A stretch of 64,000 nucleotides of DNA from Aquibium sp. ELW1220 (lineage in GTDB: Bacteria; Pseudomonadota; Alphaproteobacteria; Rhizobiales; Rhizobiaceae), in contig NZ_JAOAOQ010000018.1 of assembly GCF_030398385.1 (NCBI RefSeq), forward strand, positions 1-64,000, in the 5' to 3' direction. The notes below the pieces were generated by a model, which was given only the letters and a program-made list of their open reading frames with translations, ran no database searches and was not told the DNA's origin. A program made the translations under genes and the position numbers. Of this stretch, positions 49,460 to 58,636 are shown piece after piece. Positions within the stretch are counted from its first letter, which is position 1; each line of letters starts with the position of its first letter.

Positions 49460-49929
49460 GTATCGAGAAGGCAAAGGTCGGTGAGACCGGCAGGATGAAC
49501 GTCCTCACGATCGGTCTCCAGCACGAGACCTTCGCGCTGCCCGCCGAGAGCGTGCGCGAGATCCTCGACGTGGTGCCCATCACCGAGGTTCCGAACGCGC
49601 GCGCCTTCGTGGGCGGGCTCATCAACGTGCGGGGCCGCGTGGTGCCGCTGGCCGATCTCAGGGTGATGTTCGGCATGGACCGGCCGCCGCCCGACAAGGA
49701 CACGCGCATCGTCGTGATCGAGATCGATCTCGACGGCGAACCGACGATCGCCGGAATTCTGGCCGACCGGGTCAGGGACGTGACGGACATCGAGGCGGCG
49801 TCGATCGAGGAATCGCCCAAGGTGGGCATGAGATGGCCTGCGGAATACGTCCGCGGGATCGGGAAGAAGGGCGACGAGTTCATCATCGTCCCGGACATGG
49901 CGCGGATATTCGGCGCGGCAGAAAATTAG
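49456..49929 (+). CDS. cheW: Coupling protein CheW (first)
   Basis: A 157-residue two-lobed SH3-like adaptor linking receptor tips to Che[22 protein letters not shown] opens the family domain and [18 protein letters not shown] is the classical core. Its start overlaps the cheA stop by four bases. A second cheW lies after the receptor gene, so the array may use two adaptors. Confidence 0.94.
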   Translation: MSIEKAKVGETGRMNVLTIGLQHETFALPAESVREILDVVPITEVPNARAFVGGLINVRGRVVPLADLRVMFGMDRPPPDKDTRIVVIEIDLDGEPTIAGILADRVRDVTDIEAASIEESPKVGMRWPAEYVRGIGKKGDEFIIVPDMARIFGAAEN

Positions 49930-49964
49930 GCTTGGCCGCTCCAGACAACACGGGGGATACCAAC

Positions 49965-51686
49965 ATGACACTCTCACTCAAGGCGAAGTTCGCCCTTTCT
50001 TTCGGACTGCTACTTCTTCTGACAGCCGCGTTGGGCGGCGTTTCGATTATGAAGATGAGTACGATCAACGACGCTTCGACTGTCATTGCCGAAAACTGGC
50101 TGCCGAGCGTCGACGCTGTACATACCGTCAATACCGATACGTCGGATTTCAGAATTCTCGAGTATCGACATGTGGCTACGATTGACCCGGCAGGAATGGC
50201 ACAGGTCGAAGCGGATCTGGACGTTCAACTCAAGAAACTGGTGGAGAATCGGGCGAAGTACGAGGCGCTGATCTCTTCGCCCAAAGAACGGGCTTTGTAT
50301 GATCGCTTCTCCGAAAAATTCGAAGAATACATGAAGAACCATGAGCGCATGATCTCTAGTTCTCGTCAGAATCAGAACGAAGTCGCAGCCAACATGCTGC
50401 GCCAGAGCAGCGCGCTCTACAGTGATTTCTCGAATGATCTGGTTGCGCTGGTGAACCTCAATCGGGACAGCGGCAAGTCCGCCAGCGACGATGCGACGGT
50501 GGACTACAACAACGCGCGCACGATTGTCCTCAGCATGATCGCTGTTTCGATACTGCTTGGCGTGGGTGTCGCAGTGATCGTAAGCCGTGGTATTCTCAAG
50601 CAACTCGGTGGTGAGCCGGATTATACGGTGTCGGTCATCAAGGAAATATCAGCAGGCAATCTCGGCGTAGAAGTCATGACGAGTAAGGGTGACAACACCA
50701 GCCTTCTGGCTGCCGCCCGTGACATGGTCGCCAAGCTAAAGGAGGTCGTCTCCGAGGTCACCACGGCGACCCGCAACGTCGCGTCGGGCAGCCAGGAGAT
50801 GTCGGCCTCGTCCGAGCAGCTGAGCCAGGGCGCCACAGAACAGGCCTCCTCGACCGAGGAAGCCTCGTCCTCGATGGAAGAGATGGCTGCCAACATCAAG
50901 CAGAGCGCCGACAACGCCATGCAGACGGAGAAGATCGCCCGGCAGTCCGCGCTCGACGCACAGGCTTCCGGCGAGGCCGTCGGCAAGGCCGTCGACGCCA
51001 TGCAGACGATAGCGCAGAAGATCCTGATCGTGCAGGAGATCGCCCGCCAGACCGACCTGCTCGCCCTCAACGCCGCGGTGGAAGCGGCGCGGGCCGGCGA
51101 GCACGGCCGCGGCTTCGCCGTGGTGGCCTCGGAGGTGCGCAAGCTCGCCGAACGCAGCCAGGCAGCGGCCCAGGAGATCTCCGGCCTCTCGGGCGACACG
51201 GTCAAGGCGGCCCAGGAGGCCGGCGAGATGCTGACCAGGCTCGTGCCGGACATCCAGAAGACCGCCGAGCTGGTCTCGGAGATCTCCAACGCCAGCCGCG
51301 AGCAGAATGCGGGTGCCGCCCAGGTCAATGCCGCGATCCAGCAGCTCGACAAGGTGACCCAGCAGAACACGTCGGCGGCCGAGGAACTGTCCTCGACGTC
51401 GGAGGAACTGGCGAGCCAGGCCGAGCAGCTGGAGCAGGTGATCTCCTACTTCCGCCTCGACCAGTCGTCCCCGGCCGGCCATGCGGCCAAGCCGGTGGCC
51501 GTGCGGGCGAGCCTCAAGGGACGCAAGATGGGCGTTGCCGAGATGCACACGGCGCTGCGCTCGGCCGCGCCCAAGCTTGGCGGGACGAAGGCCAAGACCA
51601 AGGGCAATGGCGGCGGCTTCGCGCTCGATCTCGAGGGAGACGAGGACGAACTCGACCGTCAGTTCATGCGCAACAGCGCGGCCTGA
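49965..51686 (+). CDS. Methyl-accepting chemotaxis protein
   Basis: Transmembrane chemoreceptor, 573 residues: TM1 (about 8-30), a four-helix-bundle sensor region (31-185), TM2 (186-208), a HAMP-like segment and the signalling hairpin with tip [20 protein letters not shown] (358-377) and [17 protein letters not shown]. The 5' part up to about 50730 is visibly AT-richer and uses different codons from the very GC-rich 3' part, suggesting that the sensor half was exchanged. The ligand is unknown. No C-terminal CheR-docking pentapeptide is obvious. The start has only a weak ribosome site (GGGGGATACCAAC). Confidence 0.93.
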   Translation: MTLSLKAKFALSFGLLLLLTAALGGVSIMKMSTINDASTVIAENWLPSVDAVHTVNTDTSDFRILEYRHVATIDPAGMAQVEADLDVQLKKLVENRAKYEALISSPKERALYDRFSEKFEEYMKNHERMISSSRQNQNEVAANMLRQSSALYSDFSNDLVALVNLNRDSGKSASDDATVDYNNARTIVLSMIAVSILLGVGVAVIVSRGILKQLGGEPDYTVSVIKEISAGNLGVEVMTSKGDNTSLLAAARDMVAKLKEVVSEVTTATRNVASGSQEMSASSEQLSQGATEQASSTEEASSSMEEMAANIKQSADNAMQTEKIARQSALDAQASGEAVGKAVDAMQTIAQKILIVQEIARQTDLLALNAAVEAARAGEHGRGFAVVASEVRKLAERSQAAAQEISGLSGDTVKAAQEAGEMLTRLVPDIQKTAELVSEISNASREQNAGAAQVNAAIQQLDKVTQQNTSAAEELSSTSEELASQAEQLEQVISYFRLDQSSPAGHAAKPVAVRASLKGRKMGVAEMHTALRSAAPKLGGTKAKTKGNGGGFALDLEGDEDELDRQFMRNSAA

Positions 51687-51695
51687 TTGGAGCAA

Positions 51696-51730
51696 GGTGC
51701 GGTCCCCGGAACTCGTCCGGGGACCGCACC
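51696..51730 (+). promoter_or_regulatory. Strong intercistronic hairpin between mcp and second cheW
   Basis: A perfect 14-base stem, GGTGCGGTCCCCGG with CCGGGGACCGCACC, around AACTCGT. No T-run follows. It ends 17 bases before the cheW ATG and just ahead of its ribosome site (GAGGGGAAACC), so it could stabilise the receptor message or set the ratio of receptor to downstream proteins. Confidence 0.65.
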
Positions 51731-51747
51731 GATGCGAGGGGAAACCA

Positions 51748-52227
51748 ATGTCCATCACATCGCAATACGTAACGCTCGGCGTCGCAGAGGACCTGTTCGC
51801 CGTTCCCGTGGAACAGGTGCAGGAAATCCTCGAGCCGCAGTCGATCGCGCGCATGCCGCACGCGCCGGCCGATTTTCTCGGCATCATCGACGTGCGGGGC
51901 GAAGGCGTCCCGGTCATCGACCTCAGGACACGCCTCGGCCTGCCGGTTGCGCGCGACACCGAAAACACGCGCATCATCGTGCTCGAGGTTCACCTCCGCG
52001 GGACCATGCGCAAGCTCGGGCTGAAGGCGGACCGTGTCTTCGAGGTGACGAGCCTCGACGGCGAACTGGAATCGCCGCCGGAGATCGGCGCCCGCTGGCG
52101 AGCGGAGACGGTGCGCGGGGTGGGGAGGCGCAGCGGCGCCTTCGTGACGGTGTTCGATCTCGACCGGCTGTTGTCCATGGACGACATCGCCGTCGACCGG
52201 CAGGCACCTGCCGAACTGGTCGCCTGA
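51748..52227 (+). CDS. cheW: Coupling protein CheW (second)
   Basis: A 159-residue CheW-family adaptor: VTLGVAEDLFAVPVEQVQEIL, then FLGIIDVRGEGVPVIDLRTRL. It is clearly different in sequence from the first CheW. ATG at 51748 follows GAGGGGAAACCA. A longer open frame upstream is a shadow of the mcp gene. The gene ends inside a 20-base tandem duplication that spans its stop codon. Confidence 0.93.
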   Translation: MSITSQYVTLGVAEDLFAVPVEQVQEILEPQSIARMPHAPADFLGIIDVRGEGVPVIDLRTRLGLPVARDTENTRIIVLEVHLRGTMRKLGLKADRVFEVTSLDGELESPPEIGARWRAETVRGVGRRSGAFVTVFDLDRLLSMDDIAVDRQAPAELVA

Positions 52228-52250
52228 AAGCCGACCTGGTCGCCTGAGGG
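52211..52250. repeat. 20-base tandem duplication across the cheW stop codon
   Basis: Two adjacent 20-base units (52211-52230 and 52231-52250) differ at three positions; both contain CTGGTCGCCTGA. The first TGA is the cheW stop. The duplication adds only non-coding sequence unless the first stop is misread. Confidence 0.8.
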
Positions 52251-52260
52251 ATACCGGCAG

Positions 52261-52315
52261 CCGGCCATGGCCGGTCGCCGCCACGCAACAGCATGATTGG
52301 TGTCCTGGCGACACC
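52261..52315. promoter_or_regulatory. Palindrome and hairpin before cheR
   Basis: CCGGCCATGGCCGG (52261-52274) is an exact 14-base palindrome. Then GGTGTC-CTGGC-GACACC (52299-52315) forms a hairpin that abuts the cheR ribosome site (GGAGA, 52316-52320). The second could mask or expose ribosome binding and tune CheR level. Confidence 0.5.
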
Positions 52316-52327
52316 GGAGACGTGACA

Positions 52328-53215
52328 ATGGCTCCTGCTTCCGCCGCCCGTCGCAAGTCGAACCCGATCGTCCTGCCGGCCTCCGACAGCCTGTCGGACG
52401 AGGAGTTCACCCGCATCGCGGATCTCGTCGGCGGTCATACGGGCATTCGGCTGCCGGCCGGCAAGCGCACCATGGTCGAAGGGCGGATCCGCAAGCGCAT
52501 GCGTGCGGTCGGGCAGTCCAGCTTCTCAGGCTATTGCCACTACGTCTTCGAGGATGGCGGGCTGGCGAGCGAAGTCACCCACATGATCGACGCGGTCACC
52601 ACCAACAAGACCGATTTCTTTCGCGAGCCCGAGCATTTCGAGGTCCTGCGCCGACAGATCGTTCCGGACTGTCTGTCGAGGTCAAAGGGGGCAGCGAAGA
52701 CCGGGATCAAGGTATGGAGCGCGGCAGCATCCAACGGTGCCGAAGCCTACACGATCGCCATGGTCCTGGCCGAGACGGCGGGCAGCGGGCGGAAGTTCGA
52801 CTATTCGATCCTGGGCACCGACATCTCGACGGATATCCTGGCCCAGGCAAGGCGCGCGGTCTACCCGGGCGACTTCGTCTCGCCGGTTCCCGCCGAGATG
52901 CAGCAGCGCTACCTGATGCGCTCGCGGGATCCGTCCGCGAGCGAGGTCCGGATCGTCCCGGAACTGCGCCGGCGCGTCGGCTTCATGCATCTCAACCTGA
53001 TGGACGAGAAGTACCCCGTCGATACGGACGTCGATGCCATATTCCTGCGCAACGTCCTGATCTATTTCGACAAGCCGACACAGGCGGCGGTCGTGGGCCG
53101 GCTGCTGCGGCACCTGCGGCCGGGCGGCTATCTCCTGCTCGGCCATTCCGAGAGCATGATCGGCACGTCGCTGCGGCTGAAGCAGCTGGCTCCCTCCGTG
53201 TTCAAGCTGGTGTGA
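52328..53215 (+). CDS. cheR: Chemotaxis protein methyltransferase CheR
   Basis: S-adenosylmethionine-dependent glutamate methyltransferase for chemoreceptors, 295 residues. It has an N-terminal helical domain ([26 protein letters not shown]) and a SAM-binding domain with [15 protein letters not shown] (130-144), where classical CheR has a STGEEPYS-like motif, then GTDISTDIL and FLRNVLIYF. The SAM-loop change (NGAEA) is unusual but conservative. ATG at 52328 is preferred over an overlapping GTG two codons earlier. cheB follows after seven bases. Confidence 0.94.
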   Translation: MAPASAARRKSNPIVLPASDSLSDEEFTRIADLVGGHTGIRLPAGKRTMVEGRIRKRMRAVGQSSFSGYCHYVFEDGGLASEVTHMIDAVTTNKTDFFREPEHFEVLRRQIVPDCLSRSKGAAKTGIKVWSAAASNGAEAYTIAMVLAETAGSGRKFDYSILGTDISTDILAQARRAVYPGDFVSPVPAEMQQRYLMRSRDPSASEVRIVPELRRRVGFMHLNLMDEKYPVDTDVDAIFLRNVLIYFDKPTQAAVVGRLLRHLRPGGYLLLGHSESMIGTSLRLKQLAPSVFKLV

Positions 53216-53222
53216 GGATAAA

Positions 53223-54344
53223 ATGACCGAACGCCCACCACGATCCGGACGAAAGACGAGGGTCCTCATCGTCGACGACTCCGCCTCGGTTCGACAGACC
53301 CTCTCCGACATCATCTCGAGCGATCCCGCCCTCGAGGTGATGGCGACGGCGGCCGATCCCTATGCCGCCGCCGAGCGGATCCGGCAGGAAGTGCCGGACG
53401 TCATCTTCCTCGACATCGAGATGCCGAAGATGGACGGGCTGACCTTCCTGCGCAAGATCATGGCGCAGCGGCCCATCCCGGTTGTGATCTGCTCGAGCCT
53501 GACGGAGAGCGGATCCGACGCGCTGCTCCAGGCGCTCGAAGGGGGGGCGGTCGACGTCGTCACCAAGCCGCGCGTCGGCTCGATCGAATTCCTCCAGATG
53601 TCGCGCATGCAGATCTGCGACGTGGCGAAGGCCGCTGCCCAGGCGCGACCGCGCGGGCCGCGCCCGAAGCCGATCGTCGTGGAACGGAAGCTGACGGCGG
53701 ATGCGATGCTGCCTCCCGTCAGGGCCAATCCGGCGCGGGCAATGCCCGAGATCGGCACGAAGATCATCTGCATCGGCGCTTCCACCGGCGGGACCGAGGC
53801 GCTGCGCGACGTGCTCGAAGCGCTGCCGGCCAACGCGCCGCCGATCGTCATCGTCCAGCACATGCCCGAGAAGTTCACGGCGGCCTTCGCGCGGCGTCTG
53901 GACAGCCTGTGCGCGATCTCCGTGAAGGAGGCCGAGGACGGTGACGACGTCCTGGCCGGTCGCGCCCTCATCGCTCCCGGCAACCTGCACATGATGCTCC
54001 AGCGGATCGGCGCGCGGTTCCGGGTGTCGATCGCAGATGGTCCCGCCGTCTGCCGGCATCGGCCTTCCGTCGACGTCCTTTTCCGCTCCGCCGCCCAGGC
54101 CGCCGGCGCGAATGCCGTCGGTGTGATCATGACGGGAATGGGCGACGACGGAGCGCAGGGGCTTCTCGAGATGAAGACCGCCGGAGCCTTCACCCTCGCG
54201 CAGGACGCGGACAGCTGCGTCGTGTTCGGGATGCCTAAGGAGGCGATCGAGCGGGGTGCGGCGTCCAAGGTCGTCCCGCTCGCCAGGATCGCGGGCGAGA
54301 TCATGACGGCCGCCCATGCTTCAACGTTGGCAAAATCACGATGA
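53223..54344 (+). CDS. cheB: Chemotaxis methylesterase/glutamine deamidase CheB
   Basis: A 373-residue receptor demethylase. The receiver domain has Asp64 ([12 protein letters not shown]) and the usual Che[11 protein letters not shown]. The catalytic domain has Ser187 ([11 protein letters not shown]), His213 (IVQHMPEKF) and Asp309 ([11 protein letters not shown]). CheA phosphorylation of Asp64 would activate it. With no cheD in the operon, CheB is the only visible deamidase. It overlaps the next gene by four bases. Confidence 0.96.
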   Translation: MTERPPRSGRKTRVLIVDDSASVRQTLSDIISSDPALEVMATAADPYAAAERIRQEVPDVIFLDIEMPKMDGLTFLRKIMAQRPIPVVICSSLTESGSDALLQALEGGAVDVVTKPRVGSIEFLQMSRMQICDVAKAAAQARPRGPRPKPIVVERKLTADAMLPPVRANPARAMPEIGTKIICIGASTGGTEALRDVLEALPANAPPIVIVQHMPEKFTAAFARRLDSLCAISVKEAEDGDDVLAGRALIAPGNLHMMLQRIGARFRVSIADGPAVCRHRPSVDVLFRSAAQAAGANAVGVIMTGMGDDGAQGLLEMKTAGAFTLAQDADSCVVFGMPKEAIERGAASKVVPLARIAGEIMTAAHASTLAKSR

Positions 54345-56053
54345 ATGCACTGACGACACACAGCATCGACGAGGCGGCGACGGGCAGGGGCCACGCGGCC
54401 GCGGCGGAAGCGCTCGCCTTCTCGCGCAGGTCGATCGAGAAATCCTTCCTCGACATGGGGCAGCGACTGCTCGACAGTTCGCGCCTCCTGCGCGAGATCA
54501 CGTCGGCGCACGAAGGCATGCCCGGCGAGCTGCAGGGCGAGCATTTCACCGCTGCCGTTGCCCTTTTGACGAGGCTGCAGGAGGAAGCCGGCAAGATCGC
54601 GAATCTCCAGGATGCCAACGGCCACCGCGTCGTGGCGCTGATGGCGATGGCGCGGGACCTGGAAGATCCCATCGACAGCCTCAGCAAGGCGATCCGCAAC
54701 CTCGGCCTGATCGCGATCAATGCGCGCATCATCGCGGCGGGAATGTCGCAGATGACCGGCGACTTCGATTCCTTCGCCCTGGAAATGGTGGAGCTCGGCA
54801 GGAATGCCGCTTCCATCGTCACGGAATTCTCCAAGGCCCACCGCCGGCTGATCGACGCGCTGACGCATGCAGGCAGTGCGAACGCCGCGTTCCGCCTGAA
54901 GCACGAGGGGACGCTGCCGGCCATCTCGATCCGCCTCGGCGAGCAACTCGCCCTGATCGACGGTCACAAGACCCATGCTCTCGCCGACGTCGCCCAGTCG
55001 AGCCGCATGGCCGGCGTGATCTCGCGGCGGATCGGCGAGGCCGTGTCGGCGATGCAGATCGGCGACATCACCCGGCAGCGGCTGGAGCATGTCGAGGATG
55101 CGCTGGCCGACCTCGACGCGCACGATCCTTCGCCCGCCACGGAGTCTCTCGCACTGCGGGTCCAGGCCTTGCAACTGGCCGAGACGCGCGAGGACTTCTC
55201 GCGCGAGGTGGCGGCGATCACCAAGGCCCTGCTCAGTCTGTCCAGCGATGCCCAACGCGTGCTGGACGACAGCTGTGCCCAGTCCGACGCGCTGCTGTCC
55301 AATGGCGGCACTGCGCTGGCCGGGCTGGTCTCCGATCTCGGTTCCGTCACCGAGGTGCTCGGAGACTACGAGACGATGCGAACCCGCATCGAGGCGCTTC
55401 GGCGCGAAGTCGGCAGCTGCGTCGGCGACATGCAGGACCGGATGGACGACATCGGCGATCTCGAGCAATCGATGCGGCTCCTGTCGATCAACACCTCGGT
55501 GCGTTGCTCGCGCTTCGGCGAGGAAGGACGTGCGCTGAGGGTCGTCGCCCAGGAGATGCGCGAACTGGCGGCATACACCGTCGAGGCCGCCACCACGATC
55601 ACCGGCGGACTGAAGCGCTCGAAGACGGAACTCGGAAGCGATGCCGATCCTGAGGCGGGCGCCACGACCGAGGCCCTGTCGGCCGATGCGTCGCGGGCGA
55701 TCGAACTGCTCGAAGGAGTGGTCGAACGGATGCGCGCGCGGGCGGCGACGATCGCCCAGGTCGGCCCGCGCACCTCCAGGCTGCTGCGGGATGCCGCAGT
55801 GGCGTCCGAAACCTATGGCCGGCACGCACAGGACTGGCAGGGCCTCGCCTCCCACATGGACCAGGCCTGCGAACGGATCGGGGAGGGCGGGGGCGATGTG
55901 GACGCCGGACTGCTGGACCGGATGCGGCAGCGCTACACCATGGTCGCAGAGCGCCGCATCCACGACGAACTCTGCGGCGAGGAAGTTGCGGAGATCGACC
56001 AGCCGGAACGCCGGCCGAATGCGGGAGCCTCCGCCTCGGACGTGTTCTTCTGA
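54341..56053 (+). CDS. Soluble MCP-like protein with two signalling tips and CheZ-like motif
   Basis: A 570-residue, almost fully helical protein with no signal peptide or membrane segment. Two stretches resemble degenerate receptor tips: [20 protein letters not shown] with [12 protein letters not shown] (121-156), and [19 protein letters not shown] with [10 protein letters not shown] (378-410). Both parallel the [11 protein letters not shown]...[10 protein letters not shown] pattern of chemoreceptors. Between them, [18 protein letters not shown] (238-255) carries Asp242 and Gln246 spaced like the D-L-T-G-Q catalytic motif of the CheY phosphatase CheZ. It overlaps cheB by four bases and closes the operon, which lacks any other phosphatase. 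The function is unproven. The C-terminus ends ASDVFF. Confidence 0.75.
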   Translation: MNALTTHSIDEAATGRGHAAAAEALAFSRRSIEKSFLDMGQRLLDSSRLLREITSAHEGMPGELQGEHFTAAVALLTRLQEEAGKIANLQDANGHRVVALMAMARDLEDPIDSLSKAIRNLGLIAINARIIAAGMSQMTGDFDSFALEMVELGRNAASIVTEFSKAHRRLIDALTHAGSANAAFRLKHEGTLPAISIRLGEQLALIDGHKTHALADVAQSSRMAGVISRRIGEAVSAMQIGDITRQRLEHVEDALADLDAHDPSPATESLALRVQALQLAETREDFSREVAAITKALLSLSSDAQRVLDDSCAQSDALLSNGGTALAGLVSDLGSVTEVLGDYETMRTRIEALRREVGSCVGDMQDRMDDIGDLEQSMRLLSINTSVRCSRFGEEGRALRVVAQEMRELAAYTVEAATTITGGLKRSKTELGSDADPEAGATTEALSADASRAIELLEGVVERMRARAATIAQVGPRTSRLLRDAAVASETYGRHAQDWQGLASHMDQACERIGEGGGDVDAGLLDRMRQRYTMVAERRIHDELCGEEVAEIDQPERRPNAGASASDVFF

Positions 56054-56104
56054 TCGGAAACGTCGCGACCGGGCGTCGGTAGCGGCCTGATCCGGGCCAG
56101 CCTA

Positions 56105-56126
56105 GCGGGGAGCCTCGCGCTCCCGC
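56105..56126. terminator. Candidate bidirectional terminator hairpin
   Basis: GCGGGGAGC (56105-56113) pairs with GCTCCCGC (56119-56126), one bulged G, loop CTCGC. It sits in the 97-base gap where the chemosensory operon and ligC converge. No T-run on either side, so the call is tentative. Confidence 0.35.
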
Positions 56127-56150
56127 GTCCGGCATTCAGCAGCGGCTATG

Positions 56151-57095
56151 TCAGCCGAAGCTCTTCTCGATCCGGTCGAGCGTGCGCATGGCGTCGAGCA
56201 CCTGCCTTGCCGAGCCGTTCGGCTCACGGCCTTCCCGGATCGCGGCGATGAATTCGCGGTCGATCAGCTCGATGCCGTTGCTGGACACGGCCACGCCCGA
56301 CAGGTCGATCGGGTTGTCGCGGCCGTCGTAGAGGTCGTCGTAGCGGGCGATGTAGGTGCCGTTGTCGCAGATGTAGCGGAAGAAGGTGCCGATCGGCCCG
56401 TCATTGTTGAAGGAGAGCGACAGGGTGCAGATGGCGCCGGACGGCGTCTTCATGCCGATCGACATGTCCATGGCGATACCGAGTTCGGGGTGGTGCGGGC
56501 CTTCAAGACCGAAGGCCCGCGAGGCAACCTCGCCGGTCTGGTACTGGAACAGGTCGACCGTGTGGCAGGCATGGTGCCACAGGAGATGATCGGTCCAGCT
56601 GCGCGGCTCGCCCTTGGCGTTCATGTTGGAGCGGCGGAAGAAATAGGTCTGTACGTCCATCTGCTGGATCTTCAGCTCGCCCGCCTTGATGCGGTTGTGG
56701 ATCCACTGGTGGCTCGGGTTGAAGCGGCGCACCTGCCCGGCCATGCAGAGCACGCCGGTTTCCTCCTGCGCCTTCACGATCGCCTCGCTGTCGGCGAGCG
56801 AATCGGCCATCGGGATCTCGACCAGGACCGGCTTGCCGGCGCGCATGCAGGCGATGGCCTGCTCGGCGTGGAGCTGGGTCGGCGTCGAGAGGATGACGGC
56901 ATCGACGTCGTCGCGCGCCAGGCACTCCGCCAAGTCGGTCGCGGCATGGCCGATGCCGCGGGCCGCCGCGAGCGAGTCGATCTTCGCCCGTGTCGGCCCC
57001 ATGACCGAGGTGACCTGAACCCCCTCGATCGCGGCCAGCGCGTCGAGATGCTTGATTCCGAAAGCGCCATAGGCGCCGGCGACACAAATCCTCAT
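56151..57095 (-). CDS. ligC: 4-carboxy-2-hydroxymuconate-6-semialdehyde dehydrogenase
   Basis: NAD(P)-dependent enzyme of the Gfo/Idh/MocA family, 314 residues, the length of LigC/PmdC. The N-terminal dinucleotide-binding GAYGAFGIKHLDALAAI matches LigC rather than sugar dehydrogenases; VLVEIPMADS holds the family EKP-like position and HACHTVDLFQY is typical. It oxidises the LigAB ring-cleavage product to 2-pyrone-4,6-dicarboxylate, the substrate of LigI encoded nearby, and this context supports the name. ATG at 57095 has GGGAGGAACC upstream. It is transcribed away from the other lig genes, from the 181-base gap beyond the regulator gene. Confidence 0.88.
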   Translation of the reverse strand: MRICVAGAYGAFGIKHLDALAAIEGVQVTSVMGPTRAKIDSLAAARGIGHAATDLAECLARDDVDAVILSTPTQLHAEQAIACMRAGKPVLVEIPMADSLADSEAIVKAQEETGVLCMAGQVRRFNPSHQWIHNRIKAGELKIQQMDVQTYFFRRSNMNAKGEPRSWTDHLLWHHACHTVDLFQYQTGEVASRAFGLEGPHHPELGIAMDMSIGMKTPSGAICTLSLSFNNDGPIGTFFRYICDNGTYIARYDDLYDGRDNPIDLSGVAVSSNGIELIDREFIAAIREGREPNGSARQVLDAMRTLDRIEKSFG

Positions 57096-57276
57096 GGTTC
57101 CTCCCGAAGCGGCTGCTGCCCGTTCTGCCGTCCACTGCCGGCTCGCGCCGGCTTGCGGCAGCGGGCGCGGCACGGATCACGGTCTAGCACCGGCGCGGCC
57201 GATCGGCGTATCCGTATTGTTGCTCTGGCATTGGAAAAAGCTATGAGCAGGACTGCGGAAGGACCGGGCCGGAGGC

Positions 57277-58482
57277 TCAGTCGGCGCTATACGCGCGCAT
57301 ATAGTGAATGAAGCGACGCTGCGTTTCGGTCGGCCGCCAGCCGGTGCGCCAGGTGAGGCCATAGGCCCGCGTGTTGTCCAGGAGCGCAATCGGCAGGGCG
57401 ACAAGGCCGGTTGGTTCCGTGCCGCCCCGCCGGCGCGAGACGATGGAGATGTAGTTGCCGGTGGCGAGAACCTCCTGCATCAGCGCCGGCGCCGAATAGA
57501 CCAGGCGCACCGGGGTCGTCCGGCGCTCGTGGATCCGCAGCGTCTCGAAAAGATAGGTGCCGGGCGGCGTGTCGCGCGGCGGCGCGATCCAGGGGAAGGC
57601 CAGCGTCTCCTCCAGATCCACGTCAGCACGCCCGGCCAGCGGATGGCGCGGGTGCACGACGATGGCCAGTTCGTCCTCGAAGAGAAACTCCTCAGTCACG
57701 TCGTCGGCGGGGGCCGGTCGCCGCAAGGCGCCGATCAGGCAGTCGAGTTCGCCCTCGCGCAGGCTTTTCAAAAGATGCGCATAGCGGCCGTCGGTGACGC
57801 GAATCTGCACACCGCGGGTGGCCGAGATCAGCGCGTCGGCGGCGCGCGCCACCAGCGACGTCCGCGCCAGAGGCAGCATGCCGAGGTTGAATGTGCCGCG
57901 GTCGTCGCCGCGCATTGCACCGATCTCCTCGGTCGCCTGCCGGATCTCCGCCTGGGCGAGCTTGACGCCGAGCGCGAAGAACTGTGCGGCTGGCGTCAGT
58001 TCCACGCCCGAGGCGGTCGCCCGGAAGAATGCGGTGCCGGCAAGCGCCTCGAGCGTTCTCGCCGTGCGGTGCACGGTGGGCTGCGACACGCCGAGCGCCT
58101 GGGCCGCCATGGTGAAGCTGCCGCTGCCCGCGATCGCGACGAGAGCCTTGAGTTGCGCAGCGGTGACATGCCTGTCGAAGCTCTGCCGCACTTTGCGCGG
58201 CGCGGAGACGTCGGCCCGCGTGGCGGCCTGGGCGCCGACGCGCAAGTGCTCGAGGGCCGGGCCGATGCGGGCGGCAAGCAGCCTGCCTGCGGCGGTGGGC
58301 TCGGTGCCGCGGGAGGTCCGCCGCAGCAGCGGCGTGGCGAAGGCGTCCTCCAGCCGCGCGATCGCCTGCGTGGCGGCGGGCTGGGACAATTGGCAGCGTT
58401 CGGCGGCCGCCGTGACGGAACCGGTCTCGACGGCCTCGTGCAGGACCCGCAGGTGGCGGATGTTCGGAAGATCGGTTCGCAA
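57277..58482 (-). CDS. LysR-type regulator with two N-terminal HTH domains
   Basis: A 401-residue regulator, about 100 longer than a normal LysR protein. Two winged-helix segments follow each other: residues 7-65 (TAAAERCQLSQPAATQAIAR) and 107-165 (TMAAQALGVSQPTVHRTART). The effector domain (about 190-395) has the usual FEDELAIVVHPRHPLAG and MQEVLATGNYISIVSRR. It diverges from ligI-ligA-ligB and lies beside ligC, so it very likely controls the protocatechuate 4,5-cleavage genes, with a pathway intermediate as effector. A shared 154-base gap to ligI should hold the binding sites. Confidence 0.9.
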   Translation of the reverse strand: MRTDLPNIRHLRVLHEAVETGSVTAAAERCQLSQPAATQAIARLEDAFATPLLRRTSRGTEPTAAGRLLAARIGPALEHLRVGAQAATRADVSAPRKVRQSFDRHVTAAQLKALVAIAGSGSFTMAAQALGVSQPTVHRTARTLEALAGTAFFRATASGVELTPAAQFFALGVKLAQAEIRQATEEIGAMRGDDRGTFNLGMLPLARTSLVARAADALISATRGVQIRVTDGRYAHLLKSLREGELDCLIGALRRPAPADDVTEEFLFEDELAIVVHPRHPLAGRADVDLEETLAFPWIAPPRDTPPGTYLFETLRIHERRTTPVRLVYSAPALMQEVLATGNYISIVSRRRGGTEPTGLVALPIALLDNTRAYGLTWRTGWRPTETQRRFIHYMRAYSAD

Positions 58483-58502
58483 TGCGGCCTCCCTCTTGAG
58501 GT

Positions 58503-58517
58503 ATAGAAAAATCTTAT
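58503..58517. promoter_or_regulatory. Candidate LysR-type binding dyad
   Basis: ATAGA-AAAAA-TCTTA-type imperfect dyad in the otherwise GC-rich gap between the divergent regulator gene and ligI, 21 bases from the regulator start. The AT-rich interrupted dyad fits LysR-type sites, but the T-N11-A form is not exact. Confidence 0.3.
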
Positions 58518-58636
58518 CACCCGGACGGCATTCGAAATAGGCAAGAAGTTAACAGCAGCGCATTCTCGTCCCGTTCGGCTCAGGCGAGGCCCAGGGGGTG
58601 GTCCGCCGATGGCCGACACGACCGTGGAGGAGCGGT

